Translations under genes and position numbers: made by a program
Shown: piece by piece, positions 51,606 through 60,960 of the stretch
How positions within the stretch are numbered: position 1 is the first letter of the stretch
Layout: each line of letters opens with the position of its first letter
The notes under the pieces: model-generated
The model's database searches: none
What the model was told of the DNA's origin: nothing
What the model saw: the letters and a program-made list of their open reading frames with translations, nothing else
Source of the DNA: Corynebacterium felinum
GTDB taxonomy: Bacteria; Actinomycetota; Actinomycetes; Mycobacteriales; Mycobacteriaceae
NCBI RefSeq assembly: GCF_030408755.1
Contig: NZ_CP047209.1
Coordinates: 620,001 to 684,000 of the forward strand
Length of the DNA: 64,000 nucleotides
Direction of reading: 5' to 3'

Positions 51606-51704
51606 ATGAAGGGTGAGCTGAGAATGACTACTATGACACGTAGTGATCCGGCTGATAAGGCCACAATTGATTCAATTGAAATGAGGCTCCTTGCAAACCC
51701 TTAA
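51606..51704 (+). CDS. Possible 32-residue ORF before the MFS gene
   Basis: ATG 51606 to TAA 51704. The peptide begins MKGELRMTTMTRSDPADKA and ends EMRLLANP. A weak GAGAGGGG stretch lies upstream. No family is known; it may be the remains of a regulator or chance. Confidence 0.2.
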   Translation: MKGELRMTTMTRSDPADKATIDSIEMRLLANP

Positions 51705-51782
51705 GATTGCGACGTTGATTTATGGGCAAAAGATTAAGCGAACTTGGTAGAAGACTGGGATTTCAGAGTATTCCGAAGCGAC

Positions 51783-53170
51783 ATGAAAACTAAGCACAAT
51801 AATTCCTCAAAACACTTGGCGCGTGTTGCGAAACTGGTAATCGCTATTGGGCTGCTCGAATCATTCTCGGTCAATTTTTCCATGATGGCTCTTTTCATTT
51901 GGCTCACAATCGAGTTTCTGCCACAGACATCCCTCAACCCAGCGGCCACCTCAACAATTTTCATGGCGGTTGCCGGGCTGTCAATCTTCCTCCTTACCAA
52001 GCGCATTGGTTCGACTGTCGACCGCTTTAAGCCTTATCGCCTTTTCGTTTCCACGCAGGTGATGAACCTTGTGCTTTTGCCAGCAATGGCATTGCTGGTC
52101 ATGTATGCCCAGCCCAATCATCCGTTCACAGTTCTGGTGATACTTCTCGTATTGGACCTGTTGATCTCAGCTCGTTCCTCAACCTATGACAGTGCAGTGA
52201 ATGTCTTTATTGCGCACCGAGTTGATGAAAACGTGCGGACTGATTATTACATGTGGGACTTCCGCATTGGCCTGATCGCTGTCTTCACTGCACCAGTCGC
52301 GGCCTCATACGCTGCTGAAAAGTCGATCTACCTGGCACTGGAATCGGTGCAGGTTTTTCTCTACTAAGCCTTCTGGCGCTTTTGACTAAACCCTATAGAG
52401 CACTTGAACACTATGAATACGGAACTCGTATTTCGTGGTCAATCAAACACTGGTTAAACAGCTTTTTTACCAGACAAACAACACCTCAGGCGCAAGCATC
52501 CCAACAACAGCAATCCGTGGAGGAAAGTACAGAATACCACCATCCGCAAGTCAGCGGGCTGGCATCACTTCGCTACGTCAAACACATCAAAATAATTTTG
52601 CTTTTGATGGTGATCGAAGCACTCGGAAACCGCGCCAGGGAGTCTTTCGATGTTTATTTCATCACAGACACCCTTGGACGTGGCGTTGCTGATTTGGGTA
52701 TATTAACCACCGTTCTATCGGTCGGCCTCGCCATAGGGTCATTCGCTAGTGGATGGGCACGCAAGGTTATCAGTTGGCAGTTATGGCCCAGTGCGGTTTA
52801 TGTAGGATTCGGTTTATGCTTCGCGGCGAAAGGTCTCGCCACATCATGGTGGCTCGTCCTCCTTTTTACCGCAGGGGAAGGCCTGTGCCTCGGCCTCAAC
52901 TCAGGGCTTTTCCAAGCAGCAAAGATGAAATTTACACCAGCGCACTTGGTAGGTAGCACCTCTACCGCGTTTACCGCCGTTTTTCAGGCCGCCTCAACTG
53001 CCGGTCTAGCATTATGGGCTGCCTACGCATGGATTGGTTCGCAGGTCAGCCCAGACTATATGCACACGTGGGGATACCGAATTGCTTTTATCGTCGGTGG
53101 TCTTGGAATCGCTGTAGCTGGACTTTTAAGTCCAAAACTCTACCGCCACCTCAATTGGCACAAAACCTAA
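51783..53170 (+). pseudogene. MFS transporter split by a frameshift
   Basis: Two adjacent frames together encode one ~460-residue 12-segment carrier. Frame 1 (51783-52367) has segments such as LFIWLTIEFLP and LSIFLLTKRIGSTVDRFKPY, with the MFS DRxxP-like loop; it ends VQVFLY-stop. Frame 2 (open from before 52360, ending 53170) continues FSLLSLLALLTKPYRALE with segments 7-12 (MVIEALGNRARESFDVYF, TTVLSVGLAIGSFASGWA). Adding one T to the five-T run at 52351-52355 would join them. It is either a true mutation, a reversible slip, or a sequence error. Confidence 0.8.
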
Positions 53171-53376
53171 CATGAGGTGGGGTGAAGACAATATAAGCGA
53201 TAGTAGCCGATGTGCTCTTTTTTGTATGGAGAGTGGGTTGGCTTCGTGTGCATTGCGCTATCCTTAATAGCTAGTAAAACGCGTTCATCGCGGGCGAAAA
53301 TAGTGCCACTTGGTCGGCATAAAATTCAGCGCGTGTGCATCCATTAGAGTGCCGCTTTCCGCCGTTTTGAGAAAAC

Positions 53377-54000
53377 ATGAACCTACTCCACGAAACCTGG
53401 GAATTACTCTTCCCCAAAGAATGCGCAGGATGCGCCGCACCAGGCCAGATACTGTGCGGGCAGTGCAAACGTGTGTGGAGTGCCCCGCCTCAACAAATCT
53501 CACTACGCATCGACCCGGGAGTGCCCATCTACTCCCTCGGTGTCTTAGGCGGACCACGCAGGCGCACCATTATTCACCTCAAAGAACGCGGCAGAACCGA
53601 TGTGGCACCGCATCTTGGTGCCGTGCTTCACGCCGCAATCCGTCACCTTCAAGCAGGAGGCTGGGTAGACGAAGACATCACCCTCATCCCCGCACCCACC
53701 CGACGCAGCGCAGCACGACGACGTGGAGGCGACGTCGTCACGCGCATATGCCAAGAAACCAGCTACCGCGTTGTGCCCTGTTTGTACCTGAATGAACACA
53801 CAACAGAATCCGTCGGCCTGAGCGCTGCCGAACGCGCAGCCAACCTCACCGGAGCCATCACATGTACCCAAAAACCAACTGGTCATGTCCTCATCGTCGA
53901 CGACGTTCTGACAACTGGGGCCACAGCCACAGCCGCAGTTAGGGCGCTGACCAGCAAAGGAGTTAAGGTGCGGGGGGTGTTGGGGTTGAGCCATGCCTAA
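53377..54000 (+). CDS. comF: ComF family phosphoribosyltransferase-like protein
   Basis: 207 residues. N-terminal zinc-binding pair region CAGCAAPGQILCGQCKRVW, then the PRTase domain: IYSLGVLGGPRRRTIIHLKERG, LIPAPTRRSAARRRGGDVV, and the PRPP loop HVLIVDDVLTTGATATAAVRAL. ComF proteins act in DNA uptake in competent species; the role in actinobacteria is unknown. It precedes hpf as in mycobacteria. Confidence 0.9.
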   Translation: MNLLHETWELLFPKECAGCAAPGQILCGQCKRVWSAPPQQISLRIDPGVPIYSLGVLGGPRRRTIIHLKERGRTDVAPHLGAVLHAAIRHLQAGGWVDEDITLIPAPTRRSAARRRGGDVVTRICQETSYRVVPCLYLNEHTTESVGLSAAERAANLTGAITCTQKPTGHVLIVDDVLTTGATATAAVRALTSKGVKVRGVLGLSHA

Positions 54001-54141
54001 AATTTTTCAAAGCTGTGGCACAAAGGTTATGACCAGAGGTATGCTTGGAGTGGAAGTTGATTCCCGCCACAGATACGGGGGAATGAGTAATCCCTCTCAA
54101 ATTCCCTTTGGGTGGCGGCTGACACAGGAAGGCACGTGATT

Positions 54142-54798
54142 ATGACCACGCCTGCTGGTAACGAGTCCCTGAGCCCCGACGTCAAGGTGAACATCACCGG
54201 ACGCAACGTTGAGGTCCCCGACCACTTTGCGGAACGAGTAAACTCCAAACTCGCAAAGATCGCTAGGCTCGACCCCACTCTCACCTTCTTCCATGTGGAG
54301 TTACAGCACGAACGGAACCCACGTCGCGCAGATGAAAGCGACCGCATCCAAATCACCGCAACCGGCAAAGGCCACATCGCCCGCGCCGAAGCGAAGGAAG
54401 ATTCCTTCTACGCAGCCTTAGAAACAGCCCTATCCCGCATGGAGCGCTCGCTGCGCAAGGTGAAGGCACGCCGCTCCATCTCCCTCTCCGGGCACCGCGC
54501 ACCAATGAGCACCAGCGAAGCAGTCGCAGGCCTGATCACCGAGGCGGAGGAAGCAAAGACGGAAAGCCAGTACGATCACGACCCATACGCAGACCAGGTC
54601 GAAGATGTACTTCCAGGGCAGGTTGTTCGTACCAAGGAACACCCAGCACGCCCCATGAGTGTTGACGAAGCGCTCAGCGAAATGGAACTGGTTGGGCACG
54701 ACTTCTACCTCTTCATCAACGAAGAAAACAACCAGCCATCGGTGGTGTACCGTCGTCACGCATTCGACTACGGTCTGATCTCCTTGACCGCCGAATAA
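54142..54798 (+). CDS. hpf: Ribosome hibernation-promoting factor (long form)
   Basis: Dimerises and stores 70S ribosomes in stationary phase. 218 residues: the HPF/RaiA N-domain (VKVNITGRNVEVPDHFAERVNSKLAKIARLD, then EKDSFYAALETALSRMERSLRK-like region) and a C-terminal dimerisation domain (RPMSVDEALSEMELVGHDFYLFINEEN, then VVYRRHAFDYGLI). ATG 54142 follows AGGAAGG by 9 nt; an earlier GTG 54112 is in frame but unneeded. Confidence 0.94.
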   Translation: MTTPAGNESLSPDVKVNITGRNVEVPDHFAERVNSKLAKIARLDPTLTFFHVELQHERNPRRADESDRIQITATGKGHIARAEAKEDSFYAALETALSRMERSLRKVKARRSISLSGHRAPMSTSEAVAGLITEAEEAKTESQYDHDPYADQVEDVLPGQVVRTKEHPARPMSVDEALSEMELVGHDFYLFINEENNQPSVVYRRHAFDYGLISLTAE

Positions 54799-55189
54799 CC
54801 ACCACACGGCACACAACCCCCGTTCCCCGCACCACTCACAGCGGGGAACGGGGGTTTCCATAATCTCAAAGGGGGGGGTAGTGGAGAAGTGAAAAAGAAA
54901 ACCAAGCCCCCAACATAAACACCAGTTTGTGCCACCACCAAGAACAACGCAACGCCATAGCTGCGGGGGCAATCAACTAAGCCAACGCTAATCCCGTGGT
55001 TCTGTCATTTCTTTGGTCAGAGCGTACAATGAAAAAGTTAAAATCATTTCGGTGAACAACCCTACGATCACCGAACAAGATGCGATCGTTTCCTCATCAA
55101 GGTTTGAGAGAAAACTCACAAACCCCAAGGGTTGAGGTGGCGACAAAGCTGTGCGAACAATACTAGAACGAAGTAAAGGAACGTAACTC
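54799..55189. other. hpf-secA intergenic region
   Basis: About 390 bases holding the hpf terminator, a run of eight G at 54870-54878, and the secA leader with a small AACCCCAAGGGTT hairpin near 55120. No gene is seen. Confidence 0.5.
54817..54857 (+). terminator. Terminator after hpf
   Basis: Perfect 14-bp stem CCCCCGTTCCCCGC / GCGGGGAACGGGGG followed by TTT. Confidence 0.9.
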
Positions 55190-57778
55190 GTGTTTGGACT
55201 TTCCAAGATGCTCCGCATCGGTGAAGGCCGCAAAGTAAAGCGCCTTCAAAAGATCGCAGAGGAAGTGCTTGCTCTCGAGCCCAAGTACGCTGACCTGACC
55301 GATGACGAGCTCAAGGCAAAGACCGCCGAATTCAAAGAGCGCATCGCAAACGGCGAAAGCGTCGACGACCTCATCTTGGAAGCCTTCGCCGTAGCCCGCG
55401 AAGCCTCCTGGCGCGTTCTCGGACAAAAGCACTACCTAGTGCAGGTCATGGGTGGTGCAGCACTCCACTACGGATCCGTTGCCGAAATGCGCACCGGTGA
55501 AGGTAAAACCCTCACCTGTGTGCTCCCCGCATACCTCAACGCCCTTGAAGGTAAGGGCGTTCACGTTGTTACCGTCAACGATTACCTCGCCAAGCGCGAC
55601 GCTGAATGGATGGGCCGCGTCCACCGCTTCCTCGGTTTGGAAGTCGGCGTGATCCTTTCCGAGATGCGCCCGGAAGAGCGTCGTAAAGCATATAATGCCG
55701 ACATCACTTATGGCACCAACAACGAGCTTGGCTTCGACTACCTGCGCGATAATATGGTGCACTCCTTAAGTGAACTGGTGCAGCGCGGACACCACTACGC
55801 CATCGTCGACGAAGTTGACTCCATCCTCATCGACGAAGCCCGCACCCCGCTGATCATCTCCGGCCCAGCCGACGGCCCTTCGCACCTCTACAGCATCTTC
55901 GCCACACTCGCACCGAAGATGAAAGACGGAATCCACTACGAAGTCGATCACCGCAAGCGCACCGTCGGCGTGAAAGAAGAAGGCGTGGCCTTCGTCGAAG
56001 ACCAGCTGGGCATCGAAAACCTCTACGCGCCAGAAAACTCCACCCTCGTGTCCTACCTCAACAACGCCATCAAGGCGAAAGAGCTGTTCACCCGGGACAA
56101 GGACTACATCGTGCGCAACGGCGAAGTGATGATCGTCGACGACTTCACCGGCCGTGTGCTCGACGGACGCCGCTACAACGAAGGCATGCACCAAGCGATC
56201 GAAGCCAAAGAAAAGGTGGAGATCAAAAACGAAAACCAAACACTTGCCACCATCACCCTGCAGAACTACTTCCGTCTCTACGACAAGCTCGCAGGTATGA
56301 CCGGTACCGCCGAAACTGAAGCAGCCGAGCTGCACCAGATTTACAAACTCGACGTTGTACCCATCCCAACCAACCGCACCCCACAGCGCGACGACCTGAC
56401 CGACCTGGTGTACAAGACCCAGGAAGCAAAGTTCGCCGCCGTTGTCGAAGACATCGTCGAACGCGTTGCCAAGAACCAGCCAGTGCTAGTGGGCACCACC
56501 TCCGTGGAACGCTCCGAATACCTCTCCCAGCTGCTGCAGCGCAAGGGTGTCAAGCACAACGTGCTCAATGCGAAGTTCCACGCCCAAGAAGCCCAGATCG
56601 TGGCAAAGGCAGGTCTGCCAGGCGCGGTGACTGTTGCCACCAACATGGCTGGCCGTGGTACCGACATCGTGCTCGGTGGTAACCCCGACATCATCGCTGA
56701 TATCGAACTGCGTGCCCGGGGCCTCGACCCGATCGAAACCCCAGACGAGTACGAAGCAGCCTGGGATGAAGAGCTGCACAAGCAGAAGGAAAAGTCGGAA
56801 AAGCTTGCCGAAAAGGTGCGCAAGGCCGGCGGCCTTTATGTGCTGGGCACCGAGCGCCACGAATCGCGCCGCATCGACAACCAGCTGCGTGGTCGTGCCG
56901 GCCGTCAGGGCGACCCCGGCACCACCCGTTTCTACCTGTCTATGCGCGATGATCTGATGGTGCGTTTCGTCGGTCAAACCATGGAAAACATGATGAACCG
57001 CCTCAACGTTCCAGACGACGTGCCAATCGAAGCCAAGATGGTGACCAATTCCATCAAGGGCGCCCAAGCGCAGGTGGAGAACCAGAACTTTGAAATGCGC
57101 AAGAACGTGCTCAAGTACGACGAAGTGATGAACGAGCAGCGCAAGGTGATCTACCGCGAGCGCCGCGAGATCCTCGAATCGGCAGATATCGAGGCTAATA
57201 TCCAGTCCATGATCGACGAGACCATCTCCGCATACGTCAACGGCGCGACCGCCAACGGCTATGTTGAAGACTGGGATCTGGACGGCCTGTGGAACGCCCT
57301 TGAAGCACTCTACGGCCCATCCATGACTGCACAGGAGCTTATCGACGGCACCGAATACGGCAACGCAGGGGAACTGTCCTCCGATCAACTGCGCGAAGCT
57401 ATCTTGGCTGATGCTCACAAGCAGTACGCAGAACTCGAGTCCATGATCTCCATGGTTGGTGGCGAGGCGCAGATGCGTAACCTTGAACGTCAGGTCATTT
57501 TGCCGATCATTGACCAGAAGTGGCGCGAGCACCTCTATGAAATGGACTACCTCAAGGAAGGTATCGGCCTGCGTGCGATGGCTCAGCGTGACCCTCTGGT
57601 GGAATACCAGAAGGAAGGCGGCGACATGTTCAATGCCATGAAGGACGGGATCAAGGAAGAAACCGTTCGCCAGCTGTTTATGCTGCGCCGCACCTTCCAA
57701 GCCCAGGCTGAGGCTGCGCTTGCTGCCCAGGCTGCTGCTGAAGGCGATGCTGATTCCGACGGCACCGTCGAGGTTTAA
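55190..57778 (+). CDS. secA: Preprotein translocase ATPase SecA (SecA1)
   Basis: Motor of general protein export. 862 residues. DEAD motor: [29 protein letters not shown] (Walker A), [55 protein letters not shown] (Walker B). The second motor half has [17 protein letters not shown] and [25 protein letters not shown]. The C-terminus is Ala-rich and lacks the zinc-binding tail, as in actinobacterial SecA1. GTG 55190 has AAAGGA 10 nt upstream. The housekeeping location after hpf supports SecA1 not SecA2. Confidence 0.97.
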   Translation: MFGLSKMLRIGEGRKVKRLQKIAEEVLALEPKYADLTDDELKAKTAEFKERIANGESVDDLILEAFAVAREASWRVLGQKHYLVQVMGGAALHYGSVAEMRTGEGKTLTCVLPAYLNALEGKGVHVVTVNDYLAKRDAEWMGRVHRFLGLEVGVILSEMRPEERRKAYNADITYGTNNELGFDYLRDNMVHSLSELVQRGHHYAIVDEVDSILIDEARTPLIISGPADGPSHLYSIFATLAPKMKDGIHYEVDHRKRTVGVKEEGVAFVEDQLGIENLYAPENSTLVSYLNNAIKAKELFTRDKDYIVRNGEVMIVDDFTGRVLDGRRYNEGMHQAIEAKEKVEIKNENQTLATITLQNYFRLYDKLAGMTGTAETEAAELHQIYKLDVVPIPTNRTPQRDDLTDLVYKTQEAKFAAVVEDIVERVAKNQPVLVGTTSVERSEYLSQLLQRKGVKHNVLNAKFHAQEAQIVAKAGLPGAVTVATNMAGRGTDIVLGGNPDIIADIELRARGLDPIETPDEYEAAWDEELHKQKEKSEKLAEKVRKAGGLYVLGTERHESRRIDNQLRGRAGRQGDPGTTRFYLSMRDDLMVRFVGQTMENMMNRLNVPDDVPIEAKMVTNSIKGAQAQVENQNFEMRKNVLKYDEVMNEQRKVIYRERREILESADIEANIQSMIDETISAYVNGATANGYVEDWDLDGLWNALEALYGPSMTAQELIDGTEYGNAGELSSDQLREAILADAHKQYAELESMISMVGGEAQMRNLERQVILPIIDQKWREHLYEMDYLKEGIGLRAMAQRDPLVEYQKEGGDMFNAMKDGIKEETVRQLFMLRRTFQAQAEAALAAQAAAEGDADSDGTVEV

Positions 57779-57797
57779 GAATTTTCTCGTGCACAGG

Positions 57798-57812
57798 CCA
57801 GTGACTCACTGG
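57798..57812. repeat. Palindrome just after secA
   Basis: CCAGTGACTCACTGG, perfect, directly before the main terminator. Confidence 0.5.
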
Positions 57813-57814
57813 TC

Positions 57815-58315
57815 TTAAACAACCCGCATATTGCGCAGAATCATTGCGCTGTGTGCGGGTTTTTCAATGAGCGCGGTATAGGCATAGTGATTATCGCCCA
57901 CACTGAGTGTGCCGTAAAGGTCGATCAGTTGGGATGAATCCGGCACTTGGAAGGAGGCGCTGCCGTAGAAGTCATTGCGTGCGCTGGTTGTTCCAGTATC
58001 GAGATGCTGTGATTCTTTATTCATACGGCGCAGCTGAAGGTTGCAGGAGTGCAGTACCAAATGGGTGCGGTTTAAACCGAGTCCGTTGCGCAGCCTCGCG
58101 GCGATGTGGCGGCGTACAGCGGGGTCGAACATCTCCGGCTTTAAAGTTTTGAGCGAGCGTTGACCAAAAGCACAGGCTAGGCCAATTGTGACCAAGGTTC
58201 GTGCGCTGTGTGCTGTTTCGGGGGCGAGCTGGAGGTCAGCTGTGGTGTTGTGAATCGGATGAGCGTAGGGCTGGAAGGATTTGAGCAGGGCTAATCCGGG
58301 GATGGGGGTATACAT
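57815..58315 (-). CDS. Rv3235-family protein
   Basis: 166 residues from ATG 58315 (AGAAAGG about 8 nt upstream). Core APETAHSARTLVTIGLACAFGQRSLKTLKPEMFDPAVRRHIAARL plus VLHSCNLQLRRM matches the small actinobacterial family found beside secA1 in mycobacteria (Rv3235). Function is unknown. Convergent with secA. Confidence 0.75.
   Translation of the reverse strand: MYTPIPGLALLKSFQPYAHPIHNTTADLQLAPETAHSARTLVTIGLACAFGQRSLKTLKPEMFDPAVRRHIAARLRNGLGLNRTHLVLHSCNLQLRRMNKESQHLDTGTTSARNDFYGSASFQVPDSSQLIDLYGTLSVGDNHYAYTALIEKPAHSAMILRNMRVV
57823..57864 (+). terminator. secA terminator lying inside the convergent gene's 3' end
   Basis: CCCGCA / TGCGGG stem with inner GCGCA/TGCGC pairing, followed by TTTTT on the plus strand. 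It overlaps the last ~14 codons of the convergent Rv3235-type gene. Confidence 0.75.
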
Positions 58316-58545
58316 TGGCTTAGGCCTTTCTGTGGTGAGCATGAAGGCGTTGTCAATGCGGGAGCACGGTGTGTGGTAGGTGCGAGGTGGAAGATTCTAC
58401 CCATACTTCCTATACTTTTGCCAACCTAAGAAGAGTTTGAGGGGGTAAATGTGTAAGAATAATGGGCAGTAATTTGTTCAAATTATTTTCTAGGGTGTCT
58501 AAGAGTCGATCTTAGGCCAAAATTTTAGTGTGTGAGGTGACATTC

Positions 58546-58962
58546 ATGGCAATGCGTGGCCTGATTGTAGATTTTGTTGGTGTGCTCGACGGTACAGATG
58601 AGGATCAGCGTCGCTGGCGCAATCTTTTACAAGCACTGCGTGCCCAAGGGGTAGGTACTGCGGTGCTGTCGAATAACCCAGGCGGTCCTGCTGCGGAGCC
58701 GGTGCGGGTGCTGGCCACCCAGGGCATTGTGGATGCGGTTATTCTTTCTGGTGAAATCGGTGCGGAAAAGCCGGCTACTGAGGCGTTTCAGGCTGCGGCT
58801 GATGCGATTGATCTGCCGATGCGTGACTGTGTGATGGTGGATGACTCGATCTTGAACGTGCGCGGCGCGGTTGAGTCGGGTTTGGTGGGCGTCTACTACC
58901 AGCAGTTTGATCGTGCCGTTGTGGAGATTCAGGGCTTGTTCGATCTTGAGGGCGAATTCTAG
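58546..58962 (+). CDS. HAD-superfamily hydrolase-like protein
   Basis: 138 residues. GLIVDFVGVLDGTDEDQRRW carries the first HAD Asp; GTAVLSNNPGGPA is motif II (Ser/Asn); EIGAEKPATEAFQAAADAI is motif III (Lys); CVMVDDSILNVRGAVESGLVGVYYQ is motif IV. It has no large cap. The Asp+2 position is Val instead of Asp, so phosphatase activity may be reduced or different. ATG 58546 has GAGGTG upstream. It shares one base with the next gene (TAGTG). Confidence 0.85.
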   Translation: MAMRGLIVDFVGVLDGTDEDQRRWRNLLQALRAQGVGTAVLSNNPGGPAAEPVRVLATQGIVDAVILSGEIGAEKPATEAFQAAADAIDLPMRDCVMVDDSILNVRGAVESGLVGVYYQQFDRAVVEIQGLFDLEGEF

Positions 58963-59468
58963 TGCGGGTCTATATTCCGGCAACGTTTGCCATGTTGCAG
59001 CAGCTTGAAAGTAGCGGGGTTTTCTCGGCACGTTCTGGCTACGGCTTTGCGGTGACCCCTGCTTTGCGCGAGTTCTACCGCGAGGGGGAGGAAGAGGATT
59101 TCGCGGAGTTCGCTTTTGATGATGCCGCGCGCGCGTCTATTCGGCTGCTGGCGATCGGGGATGTGGAGCAGTTCCCACACCGTCGGGTCGTGGTTTCGAT
59201 CGATGTTGAGGATGCGCAGGTTTCACTTGAGCCGGATCTGGGGGAGACGGTCGTGAGCATTAAACCGGCGCAGATTGCGTTTGAGCAGGTCGCTGCCATT
59301 CATATTGATGTGGAGTCGAGCGAAGCCGCCACCGCTGCCGCCATTGAGGTTATTGATGCTGCTGATCTGGGTGAGGAGGGCGCTGAGCTGACCGTTGGCG
59401 ATGCGCTTGATAATTACCTTGCCTGGTATGACCCGTCTGAACTGGGAATTTTAGTGCAGTTGCTCTAA
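58962..59468 (+). CDS. Conserved actinobacterial protein, DUF6912-like
   Basis: 168 residues starting with GTG 58962 that overlaps the HAD gene stop. MRVYIPATFAMLQQLESSGVF is followed by ALREFYREGEEEDFAEFAFDDAARASIRLL and an acidic second half ending DNYLAWYDPSELGILVQLL. Family assignment is from memory of neighbours of the HAD gene in actinobacteria; function is unknown. Confidence 0.75.
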   Translation: MRVYIPATFAMLQQLESSGVFSARSGYGFAVTPALREFYREGEEEDFAEFAFDDAARASIRLLAIGDVEQFPHRRVVVSIDVEDAQVSLEPDLGETVVSIKPAQIAFEQVAAIHIDVESSEAATAAAIEVIDAADLGEEGAELTVGDALDNYLAWYDPSELGILVQLL

Positions 59469-59568
59469 GCGTATCGACGTCGCCACCACGCCCCATTCCC
59501 GTTGCGGTCGCAGTGCGCGGGCATCGTGGGCGTGAGCAGTGTGCGGTGTGACGGCGTCGATACGCATC

Positions 59569-59619
59569 AAAGCCACCTTCTTTTTCTCCTCTGTGTGGGG
59601 GAGTGCGGGAGGTGGCTTT
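59569..59619 (+). terminator. Terminator after the DUF6912-like gene
   Basis: AAAGCCACCT (59569-59578) pairs with AGGTGGCTTT (59610-59619). Confidence 0.75.
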
Positions 59620-59710
59620 GTGTTTGTTTGCCTGCGGTAGCGCTCTGACGTGGGGGGAGTCAGGGGTGTTTGGGGTGGGAATATGCGCGGCGTGGCGTTT
59701 TGAACAATAG

Positions 59711-59741
59711 CTTACGCTGGCGTAGGCTACGGTAGAGTAAG
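59711..59741 (+). promoter_or_regulatory. Candidate operator/promoter of the desaturase operon
   Basis: TACGCTGGCGTA (59713-59724) is a 12-bp near-palindrome within outer arms CTTAC/GTAAG. TAGAGT (59733-59738) is a possible -10. TetR-type repressors of lipid desaturases bind this kind of site, but no regulator is identified here. Confidence 0.4.
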
Positions 59742-59824
59742 TTTGGTGTGTTGAACTACCCGCACACCCACACCACGCAAACAGCCCGCCGCATAGCCAG
59801 GAAGTGAACTGCGCAACAACGCTT

Positions 59825-60922
59825 ATGACAACCATCAACCCGCCCACACCCACCCCACCCGCAGCGAAAGTTAAAGACCGCCTCGCCGGGTTGCGGGGCA
59901 TCCTCACCCGCTTTACCACCCCACTTCTACCCGACGACTACGCCGTGATGCTCAACCCACTGTGGTCCACCCGCGAACTGCGCGGAAGCATCGACTCCGT
60001 ACGCAAAGAAGGCGACGTCGCCCACCTTGTCATCACCCCCGGCTGGGGAGTGCCCACCACCTTCGAAGCAGGGCAATACATCGGCATCGGCGTAGAAATC
60101 AACGGCCGCTACACCTGGCGCAGCTACTCACTGACCAACGCACCAGGAACCAGCAACGGCAAACTCAGCATCACCGTGCGCGCCGTGGAAAAAGGAAAAC
60201 TCTCCAACCACCTCGTGTCCACCATCGCACCAGGTACCACCGTGCGCCTAGCCGCACCCGCAGGGGACTTCCACCTGACTAACACACTGCCCGAAAAAAT
60301 CGCCTTCATCTGCGCCGGAACCGGAATCACCCCCGTGATCTCCATGCTGCGCACCCTGAATGAACGCGGACAATTCGACAACACCCACGTCACACTCATC
60401 TACTCCGTGCACGACCGAAACCAACTATTCTTCGGCGATGAAATCCTCGCACTAGCAGAACGCACCCCCAACTTCCACCCACACATCCAAATCACCAGCG
60501 ACAACGGGCGCATCACTCCAGACAACATCGCCAAGATCTGCCCAGACATCACCGAGCGCACCCTCTACGCCTGCGGACCCGCGGCCATGCTCAACGACTA
60601 CGAACACTGGGCGAAAGAACACAACCTTATCCTCCGCACCGAACGATTCACCCTCGAGCGCGACTCTGATGCCCAAGGCGGCGACATCGACTTCGGCAAC
60701 GGACGCCACACACACGCCGATGGCGCAACCACCATCCTCGAAGCAGGCGAAAACGCCGGAGTACAACTACCCTTCGGATGCCGCATGGGCATTTGCCACA
60801 CCTGCACCCGCACACTCAGCAAAGGCCACGCGCTCAACCTCGTCACAGGAGAAGAACACGAAGAAGGCGCCCGCATCCGCACCTGCGTATCCGTAGCCTG
60901 CGGCAACATCGCAATCAGCTAA
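59825..60922 (+). CDS. Ferredoxin reductase with C-terminal [2Fe-2S] domain, desaturase partner
   Basis: 365 residues. FAD-binding RxYS: YTWRSYSLTNAPG near residue 99. NAD(P)H-binding: IAFICAGTGITPVISMLRTL. C-terminal plant-type [2Fe-2S] ferredoxin domain with CRMGICHTCTRTL and CVSVACG. It supplies electrons to the desaturase encoded 38 bases downstream, as Rv3230c does for DesA3 in M. tuberculosis. ATG 59825 is chosen; GTG 59804 is possible but its ribosome site is too close. Confidence 0.92.
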   Translation: MTTINPPTPTPPAAKVKDRLAGLRGILTRFTTPLLPDDYAVMLNPLWSTRELRGSIDSVRKEGDVAHLVITPGWGVPTTFEAGQYIGIGVEINGRYTWRSYSLTNAPGTSNGKLSITVRAVEKGKLSNHLVSTIAPGTTVRLAAPAGDFHLTNTLPEKIAFICAGTGITPVISMLRTLNERGQFDNTHVTLIYSVHDRNQLFFGDEILALAERTPNFHPHIQITSDNGRITPDNIAKICPDITERTLYACGPAAMLNDYEHWAKEHNLILRTERFTLERDSDAQGGDIDFGNGRHTHADGATTILEAGENAGVQLPFGCRMGICHTCTRTLSKGHALNLVTGEEHEEGARIRTCVSVACGNIAIS

Positions 60923-60960
60923 CCTCCAACCCCTTTCGAAGAAAGAACAGTACCCAGCTC

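Larger units (their letters stand above)
59469..59824. other. Intergenic region before the desaturase operon
   Basis: About 355 bases. It holds an inverted pair GCGTATCGACG (59470) / CGTCGATACGC (59555), the terminator at 59569-59619, and a probable control region near 59711-59741. No gene is seen. Confidence 0.55.

Noticed and set aside
56486..57700. 404-codon minus frame inside secA
   Set aside because: Antisense shadow of a fully conserved secA; composition follows from secA codon use.
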